Source: a virus. From it: DNA of 30,578 bases. This document shows, piece after piece, positions 1 to 7,255 of this stretch. A model generated the notes under the pieces. That model was not told where the DNA came from and ran no database searches. It worked only from the letters and a program-made list of their open reading frames with translations. The first letter of the stretch is position 1; every line of letters starts with the position of its first letter. The position numbers and the translations under genes are program-made. The stretch spans positions 1 through 30,578 of IMG/VR virus record IMGVR_UViG_3300032236_001189; one strand, written 5' to 3'.

Positions 1-2
1 AC

Positions 3-1265
3 TATACGTTCAATGTTCCTCAAATCAACTTTCAATGGGGCGGAGGTCCAGTTCTTGGGACTTACTACGACCACGTTCTAGTTCGTTTCACGGGAAACAT
101 CTTGTTTCCTAGCGATGGCGACTACTGGTTCTACGCACCTGGCGATGATGGAGTTACGTTCAATCTTGCAGGTATGCAACTAATCAACGACTGGTATGAC
201 AAAGGTGGCGGCGGTTCCGTTTCCGACTGGGTTCACATCCGCGGTGGTGTTCTCTATCCATTCACTCTTTACTACTACGAGAACGGTGGTGGAGCTAACG
301 TCTGGCTCTACTACTACACCTCGACTGACGGATTCCAACTCGTCCCTGCCGATTGGTTTGGCACAGAGGTTTCAACTTCAACAACCTACACAACCGAGCC
401 TGACCCCAACGCGCAGCAACCTTACATCAAAGACCCATCATTACTTCCAGCATTAGAGCAAGCAAACCAGGCCCTCGATGACGCAACTTCTAACGAACAA
501 CACGCACGTCAATCACAGAAGGAAGCACAAGCCGCAGCAGATACAGCAGAACAAAACTTGCTAACTCTAACTAGCAATCAAGCCGCTGCTTCGCTTCAAG
601 CTTCCGATGACCAGGCCCGTCAAGACGCGCAGCAACTTTTAACGAACCAAGCAACAACGGACCAAGCACAGGCGCAAGCTTCCAACGACCAAGCTGCCGC
701 TGCTGTCCAAGCTGCTCAATCAGATGTTGCAGCGAAAACTCAAGCGCAAACTGACGCACAAACATCATCAAGTAATGCAGATAGTTCCGCAGCCGCAGCG
801 CTACAAGCACAAACAACTGCACAACAACTTTTAACGAACCAATCTACCAGCGTCAGCACCGACTTCACCGACACATCTTCTACACTTCAAACGGCGTCGG
901 ATTTGGTCACACCAATTCAAGACCAACTCAACACAGTAGACCCAGCGCCAACCCCAACGCCAACACCGACACCGACACCAGACCCACAACCAGCGATTCT
1001 TGCAGTCCCACTATTAGGAGACGCAATCAAGGGCATCTCGGATGCAGTCGCAGCGCTCTCAAACATTGGTGCAGATATGAAGCCAGCAACTCGCGCGAAA
1101 GCTAAGAAGGTTGTTGTTTCAGCCATCATTGTTACTCAGGTTGCAACTCAAGCCGCTTCTATCGCCACACAAGCCGCCGCTTCCGCGGCCTCAACAGCTT
1201 CCGCCTCTGCTTCCAGCGGCGCGGGGAGAAAGACAAACTCATCTAATAGAAAGAACAACAAATAA
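3..1265 (+). CDS. PA14-domain phage tail/appendage protein (5' end outside window)
   Basis: The frame is open from the window edge, so the N-terminus is missing; the TTG at 102 is internal. The first 120 or so visible residues read like a PA14 beta-barrel (VLVRFTGNILFPSDGDYWF, then APGDDGVTF, then aromatic-rich strands), a fold that binds carbohydrate in surface proteins. Next comes a long Ala/Gln/Asp-rich stretch predicted to form a coiled coil, with QQLLTNQ twice (18-bp direct repeat at 633-650 and 825-842), then a TPTPTPTPTP hinge, a second Ala-rich helix and a basic tail. The layout suggests a fibrous host-contact protein at the end of the tail module. It overlaps the next gene as TAATG. 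The exact role is inferred. Confidence 0.75.
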   Translation, partial: YTFNVPQINFQWGGGPVLGTYYDHVLVRFTGNILFPSDGDYWFYAPGDDGVTFNLAGMQLINDWYDKGGGGSVSDWVHIRGGVLYPFTLYYYENGGGANVWLYYYTSTDGFQLVPADWFGTEVSTSTTYTTEPDPNAQQPYIKDPSLLPALEQANQALDDATSNEQHARQSQKEAQAAADTAEQNLLTLTSNQAAASLQASDDQARQDAQQLLTNQATTDQAQAQASNDQAAAAVQAAQSDVAAKTQAQTDAQTSSSNADSSAAAALQAQTTAQQLLTNQSTSVSTDFTDTSSTLQTASDLVTPIQDQLNTVDPAPTPTPTPTPTPDPQPAILAVPLLGDAIKGISDAVAALSNIGADMKPATRAKAKKVVVSAIIVTQVATQAASIATQAAASAASTASASASSGAGRKTNSSNRKNNK

Positions 1266-1438
1266 TGAAGCACTTCTTAAATGACCTAATTGGTCAAATC
1301 TGGACACTTCTTGGAATGTTCGTTGCTTGGATTGTGCTAGACGGCTCTGCAAAGGTAGTAGTTGGCTGGTGCATCGTTGCTTCGCTCGTACTCTGGGTTA
1401 TCACATTCAGACTAAGAAATCCGTCCGATAAAGAATAA
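1265..1438 (+). CDS. Small two-helix membrane protein, probable holin
   Basis: A 57-residue protein starts at the ATG overlapping the previous stop (TAATG). It has two hydrophobic segments, about residues 11-26 (IWTLLGMFVAWIVL) and 31-48 (VVVGWCIVASLVLWVITF), joined by a short DGSAK turn, and ends in a charged RLRNPSDKE tail. Small size, two membrane helices and a place directly before the endolysin gene fit a holin, which would open the membrane for the lysin. A second candidate lies at 12555-12905, so the two may share or split the holin/antiholin role. The call rests on topology and context only. Confidence 0.6.
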   Translation: MKHFLNDLIGQIWTLLGMFVAWIVLDGSAKVVVGWCIVASLVLWVITFRLRNPSDKE

Positions 1439-1496
1439 CTTGCTATACTAGAAACACAACTTAACATCTAAACCCATCTATCTAAGGACATATTAA

Positions 1497-2297
1497 ATGA
1501 ACCTAACGGCTCACGATGTGCTTGACCACTTCCGTTCCTACGTTGGCAAGCATGACCGTACCCTTTACCCTTGGCTAAACGGCACAGTAAAGGGCTTCCC
1601 TAACCGTGTTCACGGCTTCTACGACTGCGCTCTTGGCGTTTCGTACTTCACTGGCGTTCGCCCAGTGATGACCATGTGCCACGAGTGGCGCAACTACTGT
1701 GTCGCAAACAAGACTTGGCACACAACTTGGGACGGAATCCAAGCTGGAGATATCGTTATCTTCGACTGGGAGTCTGGCAAGGGTCTAGGCAAGAACACCA
1801 ACACTGACCACATCGGTCTTGTTATCTCGGTTGACCTACACCACAAGACTGTAACCTACGTCTCAGCTGACTCGACCAACCCATGTCCAGGATTCGTCAC
1901 AACCAACACCGTTGGCGACAAGTGGATTTCGGGCTTTGGCCGTCCAGTGCAGTACGCACAGCCAGCTCAGGTCGTCCCTGCTCCACACCCAATTCAGCAG
2001 GACGTCCACAACGCACCAGCACCAGCCCCAGTTGACGCTCCGTTGGTACACCCAACAACCCCTAGCGTTCCAGCAGCGGCTACTCCAGTTGTTCTCTCTA
2101 ACCCAGGCTACCCAGGTCACTACCTACAGACTGGTTCTTCAGGAGATGCAGTGAAGTATCTTCAGCAGCAGCTTCACGTTCCAGTAACTGGCATCTTTGA
2201 TGGCACTACGGACACCGCTGTAAAGGCACTTCAGACCAAGGCTAAGATTCAGGTTGATGGCGTAGTTGGACCTATCACTTGGTCAAAACTAGGCTAG
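1497..2297 (+). CDS. Endolysin: CHAP-like peptidase/amidase with C-terminal peptidoglycan-binding domain
   Basis: The 266-residue protein has an N-terminal cysteine-peptidase-like domain with candidate nucleophile C44 (FYDCALGV), the segment GDIVIFDW near residue 85 and the likely catalytic H105 in TDHIGLVISVD, as in CHAP/NlpC-type cell-wall hydrolases. A Pro/Ala/Val linker (about 150-200) leads to a PG_binding_1 domain (about 205-266: SGDAVKYLQQQL, then DGVVGPITWSKL). It would cut peptidoglycan at lysis. The start has a good ribosome site, AAGGAC, and TATACT at 1444-1449 may be a -10 box without a clear -35. A terminator follows. Whether it is an amidase or an endopeptidase cannot be read from the sequence. 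Confidence 0.88.
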   Translation: MNLTAHDVLDHFRSYVGKHDRTLYPWLNGTVKGFPNRVHGFYDCALGVSYFTGVRPVMTMCHEWRNYCVANKTWHTTWDGIQAGDIVIFDWESGKGLGKNTNTDHIGLVISVDLHHKTVTYVSADSTNPCPGFVTTNTVGDKWISGFGRPVQYAQPAQVVPAPHPIQQDVHNAPAPAPVDAPLVHPTTPSVPAAATPVVLSNPGYPGHYLQTGSSGDAVKYLQQQLHVPVTGIFDGTTDTAVKALQTKAKIQVDGVVGPITWSKLG

Positions 2298-2345
2298 TGA
2301 GCAATAAAAGCGCCTGACGCATAATACAAACGGGCTCACAGAAAG

Positions 2346-2380
2346 AAACCCCCATCCTTGCGGATAGGGGGTTTTCTTTT
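2346..2380. terminator. Bidirectional intrinsic terminator between convergent genes
   Basis: AAACCCCC-ATCC pairs with GGAT-A-GGGGGTTT around a TTGC loop (one bulged A), followed by TTTTCTTTT on the plus strand. It separates the endolysin from the convergent gene ending at 2379. Confidence 0.85.
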
Positions 2381-2954
2381 ACGCTTTTGCTTTTGCTTTT
2401 GGCTTTGCTTTTGCTTTTGCCACAGGCTTTTTGCGCGGTAGTTTAGGTAGATATCCACCAGCCCTAGCACGCGCGATTCGGTCATGTGCAGTTCTAACCG
2501 AGTCTAACTCCTCAATGTCGGTTAGCACCTTAGCTACGTCCGCTACACCAAACTGCTCTAGCAACTTCACAATCATAGCCGTGCGCTCCAAAAGGTTCGC
2601 GTAATACTTTGGCAAAAGCGTGATGTGACTACGAACGTGTATCTTTGCAATCTCTTCACGCCTAGACGGAACAGGTAGTTGCCAGTTGGCGATGTTTCCA
2701 TCTCCGCCATAGGTTTTGTATGTGAACATAAGGATGTCGTCCAGTATGAATCGAGCGCGTTGCTTGACTTCTTCGAGCGTTGCGCCATAAATCGGGAAGT
2801 TGAAGTTTCCTACAACCTGTAAGTCATAAGCAAACTTACTGGAAATCCACCACTCAGACGAGTAGCCTTTGCCATCGAAAGACCCATGCACAGATACGCA
2901 GTGGTCGATGCTGCCCCAAGAGAGCAGTAGTTCTGGTTTATTTAGTGTGTTCAT
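2379..2954 (-). CDS. Hypothetical protein with Lys/Ala-rich tail
   Basis: A 191-residue protein I do not recognise. The first 150 residues look globular, with beta strands rich in W, Y and F (LLLSWGSIDHCVSVHGSFDG, then SSEWWIS) and then helices. The last 25 residues are a histone-like KAKAKPKAKAKA tail, encoded by repeats of CTTTTG read on the plus strand, which suggests nucleic-acid binding. No ribosome site precedes the ATG; instead a strong promoter ends six bases before it, so the message is probably leaderless. It is the last gene before the convergent terminator. Confidence 0.7.
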   Translation of the reverse strand: MNTLNKPELLLSWGSIDHCVSVHGSFDGKGYSSEWWISSKFAYDLQVVGNFNFPIYGATLEEVKQRARFILDDILMFTYKTYGGDGNIANWQLPVPSRREEIAKIHVRSHITLLPKYYANLLERTAMIVKLLEQFGVADVAKVLTDIEELDSVRTAHDRIARARAGGYLPKLPRKKPVAKAKAKPKAKAKA

Positions 2955-2960
2955 ACAGCA

Positions 2961-2989
2961 AGTCTAGCACAGACTTACCTGAAAGTCAA
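2961..2989 (-). promoter_or_regulatory. Sigma70-type promoter giving a leaderless mRNA
   Basis: On the minus strand: TTGACT (2989-2984), a 17-bp spacer, TAGACT (2966-2961), then six bases and the ATG of the gene at 2954. The expected start site falls on or next to the A of the ATG. Confidence 0.75.
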
Positions 2990-2995
2990 TTACGT

Positions 2996-3190
2996 CTAGC
3001 GTTCGTTGTCGTCTCGGTCACGAAACTTTGCGGCTGCGGTTAGTCCAGCCATACCTAAAGATAGGATTACAAGAAGCGGTTGAAAGGTAAGCCAAACAAA
3101 TATAGGAGTATCAATCGTTAGAAAAGTAACCACAATGTTGCTACTTATAAAGTAGATAAAGAAAGCTATCCACATATCATTTCGTTTCAC
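2996..3190 (-). CDS. Small two-helix membrane protein
   Basis: A 64-residue protein starting at GTG, overlapping the thyX stop as GTGA, so translation is probably coupled. Hydrophobic stretches at about residues 7-25 (WIAFFIYFISSNIVVTFL) and 30-52 (IFVWLTFQPLLVILSLGMAGLTA) predict two membrane helices; the tail is charged (KFRDRDDNER). Function unknown. Confidence 0.6.
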   Translation of the reverse strand: MKRNDMWIAFFIYFISSNIVVTFLTIDTPIFVWLTFQPLLVILSLGMAGLTAAAKFRDRDDNER

Positions 3191-3891
3191 GGAGCTACTC
3201 GACCATTCTTGTTAAAAGCTGCATAAGTAAGAGGCATCTTTTCAGCAAAGCAATTCTCCATCTTCTCAGCAACCATTTCGATTTCACGCTGAGGGAAACT
3301 AGGGAAGTGCGAACCCTCACGCTTTGTTCGCAAAGACAAGAAGTTCATAAGCGAGCGAGCGTTCATAGTTACATACATAGATGAGTAGATGTTTAGCGGA
3401 AGAACAATACGAGCAACCTCACGGGCAATCTCAGCCTTGAGCATCTCCTGATACATCTCCCATGCGGCGTTTACGCCAGAGTAGACACTAGACATAACCA
3501 CCGAGTATTGGTGATGCGTTCCTTCTTCAAATTCATAAGCGCCAGGTTTACCGAGTTGAACCAGAGGACGGTCTAGATTTGGCATGTAAAAGACAGGAGA
3601 AAGCTCCTTGTATCGTCCGCTTTCCTCATTGTAAGAAGCGATGCGGTGACGCATGAACTCGCGGAACACAAAGATTGGTGCTTCTATATAGAAGGTAAAA
3701 GAGTTGTGCTCAAACGGAGAACCGTGGCGGTCTCGCATAAGGTAGTTGATTAGGCCAACCTCGCGAGCCTCATCTCCACCGCCAGCACCTGTTGATACAC
3801 GCGCTGCCATAGTTACTGCCGAGTCCGAAGCCATCGAGCTAATCAACTCAACGGTCATGTCATCTCGAAAGAGAATCTCTTCTACCATCAC
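3187..3891 (-). CDS. thyX: FAD-dependent thymidylate synthase ThyX
   Basis: Flavin-dependent thymidylate synthase, making dTMP from dUMP with methylene-tetrahydrofolate and NADPH. The signature RHR-x7-S is intact at residues 81-91 (RHRIASYNEES, continuing GRY), preceded by HGSPFEHNSFTFYIEAP. At 234 residues it is of usual length. Two starts are possible, GTG at 3891 (GTGA overlap with the upstream stop) and ATG at 3888; AGAGGG lies 7-10 bases upstream. ThyX is common in actinobacteria and their phages, and here it joins the ribonucleotide reductase and dNMP kinase elsewhere in the window in supplying dNTPs. Confidence 0.96.
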   Translation of the reverse strand: MMVEEILFRDDMTVELISSMASDSAVTMAARVSTGAGGGDEAREVGLINYLMRDRHGSPFEHNSFTFYIEAPIFVFREFMRHRIASYNEESGRYKELSPVFYMPNLDRPLVQLGKPGAYEFEEGTHHQYSVVMSSVYSGVNAAWEMYQEMLKAEIAREVARIVLPLNIYSSMYVTMNARSLMNFLSLRTKREGSHFPSFPQREIEMVAEKMENCFAEKMPLTYAAFNKNGRVAP

Positions 3892-4136
3892 TCAGAACCC
3901 TCTGCGGTTCCCATGTATGTAAGAACAGCAATAGCAGTCCACGGGATAAAGACATCTTGTTTCTTACTGACGTCGGTTGGACCGTACTTGGCCCCTAGGA
4001 CTCCGATGTTAGTTTCCTGAAGGACGTCTACGAAAATGTCCGTCACGTCCTGCGCGTTAAAAGTTACGCGAGCTTTGCGGCCTATAAGCCCAACAGGGCT
4101 AGCCGCTTGTTTCATTGCGTCTAGTAGATTAGTCAT
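3888..4136 (-). CDS. Small hypothetical protein upstream of thyX
   Basis: An 82-residue protein. I chose the ATG at 4136 (MTNLLDAMKQAA) over the longer frame because the extra 14 codons run through a terminator hairpin and because AGGA lies eight bases before this ATG. The C-terminal half (GRKARVTF, DVTDIFVDVLQE, VFIPWTAIAVLTYMG) looks like a compact small beta-barrel, possibly SH3- or Sm-like, but I do not recognise a family. Its stop overlaps the thyX start, so the two form a coupled unit. Confidence 0.6.
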   Translation of the reverse strand: MTNLLDAMKQAASPVGLIGRKARVTFNAQDVTDIFVDVLQETNIGVLGAKYGPTDVSKKQDVFIPWTAIAVLTYMGTAEGSE

Positions 4137-4149
4137 ACCTAATATCCTA

Positions 4150-4184
4150 TAACAAACCCCCGCTAACCGAAAGGTCAACGGGGG
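4150..4184 (-). terminator. Intrinsic terminator, 12-bp stem
   Basis: A 12-bp stem (CCCCCGTTGACC with GGTTAGCGGGGG on the minus strand, two G-U pairs) closes a TTTC loop and is followed by TTTGTTAT. It ends the transcript of the gene at 4200-4562; GGGGGCTTATTTATT on the other strand gives weaker plus-strand activity. Confidence 0.85.
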
Positions 4185-4199
4185 CTTATTTATTGATGA

Positions 4200-4562
4200 C
4201 TAGAATTCATCCTCATCTTCATCTTCATCTTCTTGGTCCTTAGGGTCGATGTAGACATAGTCCACACCAACAGGAAGACCAGTGAAAACACTTGACGAAT
4301 AGAAGCCAATCCACTCACCCTTTGCTAATGCAAGAATGGTGTAGGTTTGCTCAGAGTCGATGTATTTACCAGCTTCTTTATTCCAGAAACTATTGCTTAC
4401 AGCTATCAAGTCACCGTTGTCTGTTACAACCGCTTTGTCAGCGTGGAAGTTTACTTCGCGGCCATCTTTCAAAACAGCTGTGTGGAAGTAGCGTCCGTAG
4501 TTGGAAGACTGAGGGTTTTCACCGACACGCATTCCATACGCCATAAAAAGGGATTTTTCCAT
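4200..4562 (-). CDS. Hypothetical protein with acidic tail
   Basis: A 120-residue protein I cannot place in a family. It appears all-beta (YGRYFHTAVLKDGREVNFHADKAVV, then DLIAVSNSFWNKE, then YTILALAKGEWIGFYSS) and ends in QEDEDEDEDEF. The acidic tail is typical of DNA-mimic or charge-screening proteins, but that is only a suggestion. The start has a strong ribosome site, AGGAG. The upstream AT-rich TATATATA stretch (4577-4590) may hold its promoter, and a terminator lies directly after the stop. Confidence 0.68.
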   Translation of the reverse strand: MEKSLFMAYGMRVGENPQSSNYGRYFHTAVLKDGREVNFHADKAVVTDNGDLIAVSNSFWNKEAGKYIDSEQTYTILALAKGEWIGFYSSSVFTGLPVGVDYVYIDPKDQEDEDEDEDEF

Positions 4563-4627
4563 TTGTATCTCCTATCTATATATATATGTTTATTTGGATA
4601 CACATAGATAGTAGCACTAAATACTAA

Positions 4628-5608
4628 CTAAAGCCACCCACGTTTACGGAAGGAGATGTATAGCGCACCAGAAATTCCAACAATCAAACCAATTGACATC
4701 CACCAACCCCAGACTAGCCCAAAGCCAGGATATGGAATGTTCTGTCCGTAGAACCCCGTGATGGCCGTTGGTACGGATATAATAGCTGCCCAAGAAGTAA
4801 TCTTCTTCATAATGATGTTCATGCGGTAGCCCTGAATGTTTAGGTTTGTATCCACCAGCGTTGTAATCAAATCGCGAACAGACTCGACCCAATCCCCCAA
4901 ACGAATTGAGTGGTCATAAAGGTCTTGAAAGTAAGAAGCCATCGTGCCGCGAATAACTCGGTTATCGTGCTTGACTAACGAGTTCAAGATTTCACGAATC
5001 GGCGTAGCAAGATGCTTAACCGAAACCAACCCTTTCCTGAATCGGTATGTCTTCTTTTGGATTTCACTGTCTGCGTTCTTTTCCGAAACTTTACCTGAGA
5101 AGATAAGTTCCTCCAGCTTCTCCAGCTCTACGTCGAACACATTAAGGACGTCGAAGTATTTGTCTATCAAGCAATCAAGAATCCCCCAAAGCAGATACGC
5201 CACTCCGTTGTCTGCCAACCTAGTTGCTGTATCCCAATACTTCTCAAACTCACTTACGTCGAAGCCACTGCCCGAGCGAACAGTAATGATTACTTGCGGC
5301 GTTACAAAGATACCAATCTCATGGACGTCGATGCCACCATCTGCGAGCGCGTTAATCCAATAAGTGTTGATGAAAAGATGCGTAGGGTAGATATCCAGCT
5401 TTGGCCGTTGCTTACCTTTATATACGTCTTCTACTGAAAGCTCGTTTAGTTTGAGTCTAACGCCCAGTTGTTTTAGTTCCTCGCGGGATGGGGATACTAA
5501 ATCTACCCATGCAAAGTTGCCATCAACCGAGATATGACTCGACAGGTCATCTAGGCTAAAGTTTGTATCGACTAAAGTTCCGAGCTTGTAAAGTCTGCCG
5601 TCGGTCAA
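4628..5608 (-). CDS. CorA-family divalent cation transporter
   Basis: A 326-residue CorA-type channel protein that would move Mg2+ (or Co2+/Ni2+) across the host membrane. The N-terminal 250 residues form the usual cytoplasmic alpha/beta funnel (WVDLVSPSREELKQLG, then LSVEDVYKGKQRPKLDIYP). The tail carries the long stalk helix and two membrane helices, about 270-290 and 300-320, joined by YGQNIPYPGFG. The canonical selectivity motif is GMN; here it is GQN, a variant I recall from actinobacterial relatives. The start is TTG after GAGGGGAT. A complete cation transporter in a phage is unusual. Confidence 0.85.
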   Translation of the reverse strand: MTDGRLYKLGTLVDTNFSLDDLSSHISVDGNFAWVDLVSPSREELKQLGVRLKLNELSVEDVYKGKQRPKLDIYPTHLFINTYWINALADGGIDVHEIGIFVTPQVIITVRSGSGFDVSEFEKYWDTATRLADNGVAYLLWGILDCLIDKYFDVLNVFDVELEKLEELIFSGKVSEKNADSEIQKKTYRFRKGLVSVKHLATPIREILNSLVKHDNRVIRGTMASYFQDLYDHSIRLGDWVESVRDLITTLVDTNLNIQGYRMNIIMKKITSWAAIISVPTAITGFYGQNIPYPGFGLVWGWWMSIGLIVGISGALYISFRKRGWL

Positions 5609-5650
5609 AGTATCCCCTCAAAGGTTGTGTTTACTTCTCCCTAAACAAGT

Positions 5651-6328
5651 TTACCTTACGCGGTTTCCCGCTATGTGCTCGAGCATCAGGTCTTTGTGCT
5701 TAGCCAAGAACTTGTATTGATTGAAAGCTTCCCTATTTGATTCCAAGCTTTTTACATCACGTTCGTCGTGATTCATTTTGAAGCATCTACCATAGGAACG
5801 TCGAACAACTTTTCCCAGAACTGCCTTGTGCGCTTCCCCAAATGCATTGTCTTCAAACCCCCAACCAACGAAGCGCTCATCCCACCCGTTCAAAGTCCAG
5901 AAGGTTTGCGCGGTCATAACCCAACCGCTTCCAGGGTGCTTTTCTTGCGGGTGCTTTCCAATCAACGCTTCGTCAAAAGTTATATGGCCGCGTTGAAAGC
6001 GGAGCGATTCCTCGGTATCTAAATCCACAATTCTTGTGTAAGGGTGGCAGACTAATCCAGTCTCAACTGCAATCTCGATTGCATCTCTCACGCTCTCTAC
6101 CAAAAAGACGGTGTCTGCATCTGCAACAATAAGGACGTCGATGCCAGAGCGTATCGCTTTCTCGCAGCCAAGATTTCTAGCTTCCGATACGTTAAAAGTT
6201 TCTCCGCGAGAATCTTGAATAAACATAGGGACGTCGGGGAAATTTAATTCCCAAAACTTTCGCGTTGCATAGTAAGCTCCCAACCGAGATGTAGTTGGAC
6301 GCCAAGGAATTACTATGCCTAGCTTCAT
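5651..6328 (-). CDS. Glycosyltransferase, GT-A fold, family 2/7 type
   Basis: A 225-residue nucleotide-sugar transferase. The N-terminal VIPWRPTTSRLG and IDVLIVADADTVF carry a DxD metal-binding motif (about residues 70-72); the C-terminal half has GSGWVMTAQTFWTLNGWDE followed by FVGWGFEDNAFG, the acceptor-side signature of the galactosyltransferase C-terminal domain (Glyco_transf_7C). It could glycosylate phage DNA, virion proteins or a host surface polymer; nothing here says which. The ATG starts one base after the tRNA-Gln gene ends, so the leader lies inside the tRNA sequence. Confidence 0.85.
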   Translation of the reverse strand: MKLGIVIPWRPTTSRLGAYYATRKFWELNFPDVPMFIQDSRGETFNVSEARNLGCEKAIRSGIDVLIVADADTVFLVESVRDAIEIAVETGLVCHPYTRIVDLDTEESLRFQRGHITFDEALIGKHPQEKHPGSGWVMTAQTFWTLNGWDERFVGWGFEDNAFGEAHKAVLGKVVRRSYGRCFKMNHDERDVKSLESNREAFNQYKFLAKHKDLMLEHIAGNRVR

Positions 6329-6329
6329 G

Positions 6330-6400
6330 CTCCCCGACCTGGACTCGAACCAAGAAAGCCGCCTCCAAAGGGCGGAGTGTTGCCATTACACCATCGGGGA
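6330..6400 (-). tRNA. tRNA-Gln (anticodon TTG)
   Basis: Complete cloverleaf: acceptor TCCCCGA with TCGGGGA, D-arm GTGT/ACAC, anticodon stem CCGCC/GGCGG with loop CTTTGGA, T-arm CTTGG-TTCGAGT-CCAGG. Discriminator G; CCA is not encoded. The start codon of the next gene follows after one base. Confidence 0.94.
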
Positions 6401-6401
6401 A

Positions 6402-6489
6402 TGGCGGAAGCGGTAGGATTTGAACCCACGGATGCTTTCACATCAACAGTTTTCAAGACTGCCACCTTAGGCCACTCGGTCACGCTTCC
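6402..6489 (-). tRNA. tRNA-Ser (anticodon TGA)
   Basis: Class II tRNA with long variable arm: acceptor GGAAGCG/CGCTTCC, anticodon loop CTTGAAA, T-loop TTCAAAT, discriminator G and encoded CCA. It is the only tRNA in the cluster with a genomic CCA. It reads UCA codons. Confidence 0.94.
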
Positions 6490-6493
6490 AAAC

Positions 6494-6549
6494 GCAAGAC
6501 CCATGCTCCCCAGTCGATACCAACATCTCTGGCTACCAAAAGGTCTTGC
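6494..6549. repeat. Nested inverted repeat between tRNA-Ser and tRNA-Thr
   Basis: GCAAGACC (6494-6501) pairs perfectly with GGTCTTGC (6542-6549), and CCAG (6510-6513) with CTGG (6529-6532) inside it. It is shorter than a tRNA and has no T-loop consensus. It could be a small structured RNA, a processing spacer or a decayed tRNA. No gene is seen in the rest of 6490-6590. Confidence 0.5.
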
Positions 6550-6590
6550 TATGAAGCAGCTGAGTTGGTTGTCGCTACACTACTCCATTG

Positions 6591-6663
6591 AGCCTCAAGC
6601 AGGAATCGAACCCGCGACATCTTCATTACAAGTGAAGCACTCTACCAACTGAGTTATTGAGGC
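6591..6663 (-). tRNA. tRNA-Thr (anticodon TGT)
   Basis: Acceptor GCCTCAA/TTGAGGC, D-arm with AGTTGGTAGA, anticodon stem CTTCA/TGAAG around CTTGTAA, T-loop TTCGATT, discriminator T; no encoded CCA. The stop codon of the HNH gene upstream lies inside its 5' acceptor strand. Confidence 0.94.
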
Positions 6664-7046
6664 ATTTTTCTACTGCCCCGACCTTTTCCTTTATTTAACG
6701 CCTTATAGGTGCTAGTTAAGGAATGGCAGTTCGGGCAAAGAAGTTTTAAATTATCAAGTTTATTGTTGGTATAGTCACCATCAACATGCTCTACATCTAA
6801 AGGTACTTTTCCAGTATATGGATTAATTTCAGCCCAAGAACATTTCTCACAGCAATTGTTGTACTTTTCTCTAAGAAATCTTTTAATATGCCTAGAGACT
6901 AGACCAGTAGATAGTCCACCATTGATGTCCCCTGCTAACCAAGATTTAATGTACATCTGATACTGATAATCTAGTTGGCATTGATTACTACAGTAGGTGT
7001 AGCTTTTTCTAGCAGTAGGTCCGTTGCAAGTTTTACAGGAGTTCAT
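6654..7046 (-). CDS. Free-standing HNH endonuclease in the tRNA cluster
   Basis: A 130-residue HNH nuclease. Residues 4-23 hold a first zinc knuckle (CKTCNG, then YCSNQC). The HNH core includes CCEKC, LDVEHVDGDYTNNKLDNLKLLCPNCHSLT, giving the catalytic His (EH), the central Asn and the last His (CHSLT). Such nucleases often act as homing endonucleases that spread phage loci. It ends within tRNA-Thr (ten-base overlap). No ribosome site is seen; TATACT (7059-7054) lies seven bases before the ATG, without a clear -35, so the mRNA may be leaderless. Confidence 0.88.
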   Translation of the reverse strand: MNSCKTCNGPTARKSYTYCSNQCQLDYQYQMYIKSWLAGDINGGLSTGLVSRHIKRFLREKYNNCCEKCSWAEINPYTGKVPLDVEHVDGDYTNNKLDNLKLLCPNCHSLTSTYKALNKGKGRGSRKMPQ

Positions 7047-7144
7047 AAAAAACAGTATACCATCTAATTTAGATATCGATGGTCTACTTTACCACTAAGC
7101 TGTCTGGGCAACACATCAACTATACCTTAGGGACGTCGATGAAA

Positions 7145-7255
7145 TCAAAAGCTACGCTCTTTAGCTCGGCGCTCTTTGTAGCACTCAGGGCAGTAGCTAC
7201 CCTTGAACCAAATTCGATGCTTTCGACATGGATAACCTTTACGTTTAGCAGCCAT
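7145..7255 (-). CDS. 36-residue zinc-finger protein
   Basis: This very small gene starts at the ATG overlapping the upstream stop as TAATG. The product is basic and has CRKH (residues 10-13) and CPEC (22-25), a C-x2-H...C-x2-C zinc knuckle, with a lysine/arginine-rich end (YKERRAKERSF). It probably binds nucleic acid or bridges proteins. The tight overlap, metal-binding pattern and absence of any competing gene support it. Downstream, 7047-7144 holds no gene I can see apart from the HNH promoter. Confidence 0.6.
   Translation of the reverse strand: MAAKRKGYPCRKHRIWFKGSYCPECYKERRAKERSF

Noticed and set aside
6490-6590. A second tmRNA or a further tRNA in the gap
   Set aside because: Only a short stretch resembles tmRNA; there is no T-arm, acceptor pairing of tRNA size or tag frame.
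6377-6652. A 91-codon plus-strand frame with GIEPATSSLQ-like sequence
   Set aside because: It is the well-known false protein made by reading tRNA genes (here Ser and Thr) on the wrong strand.
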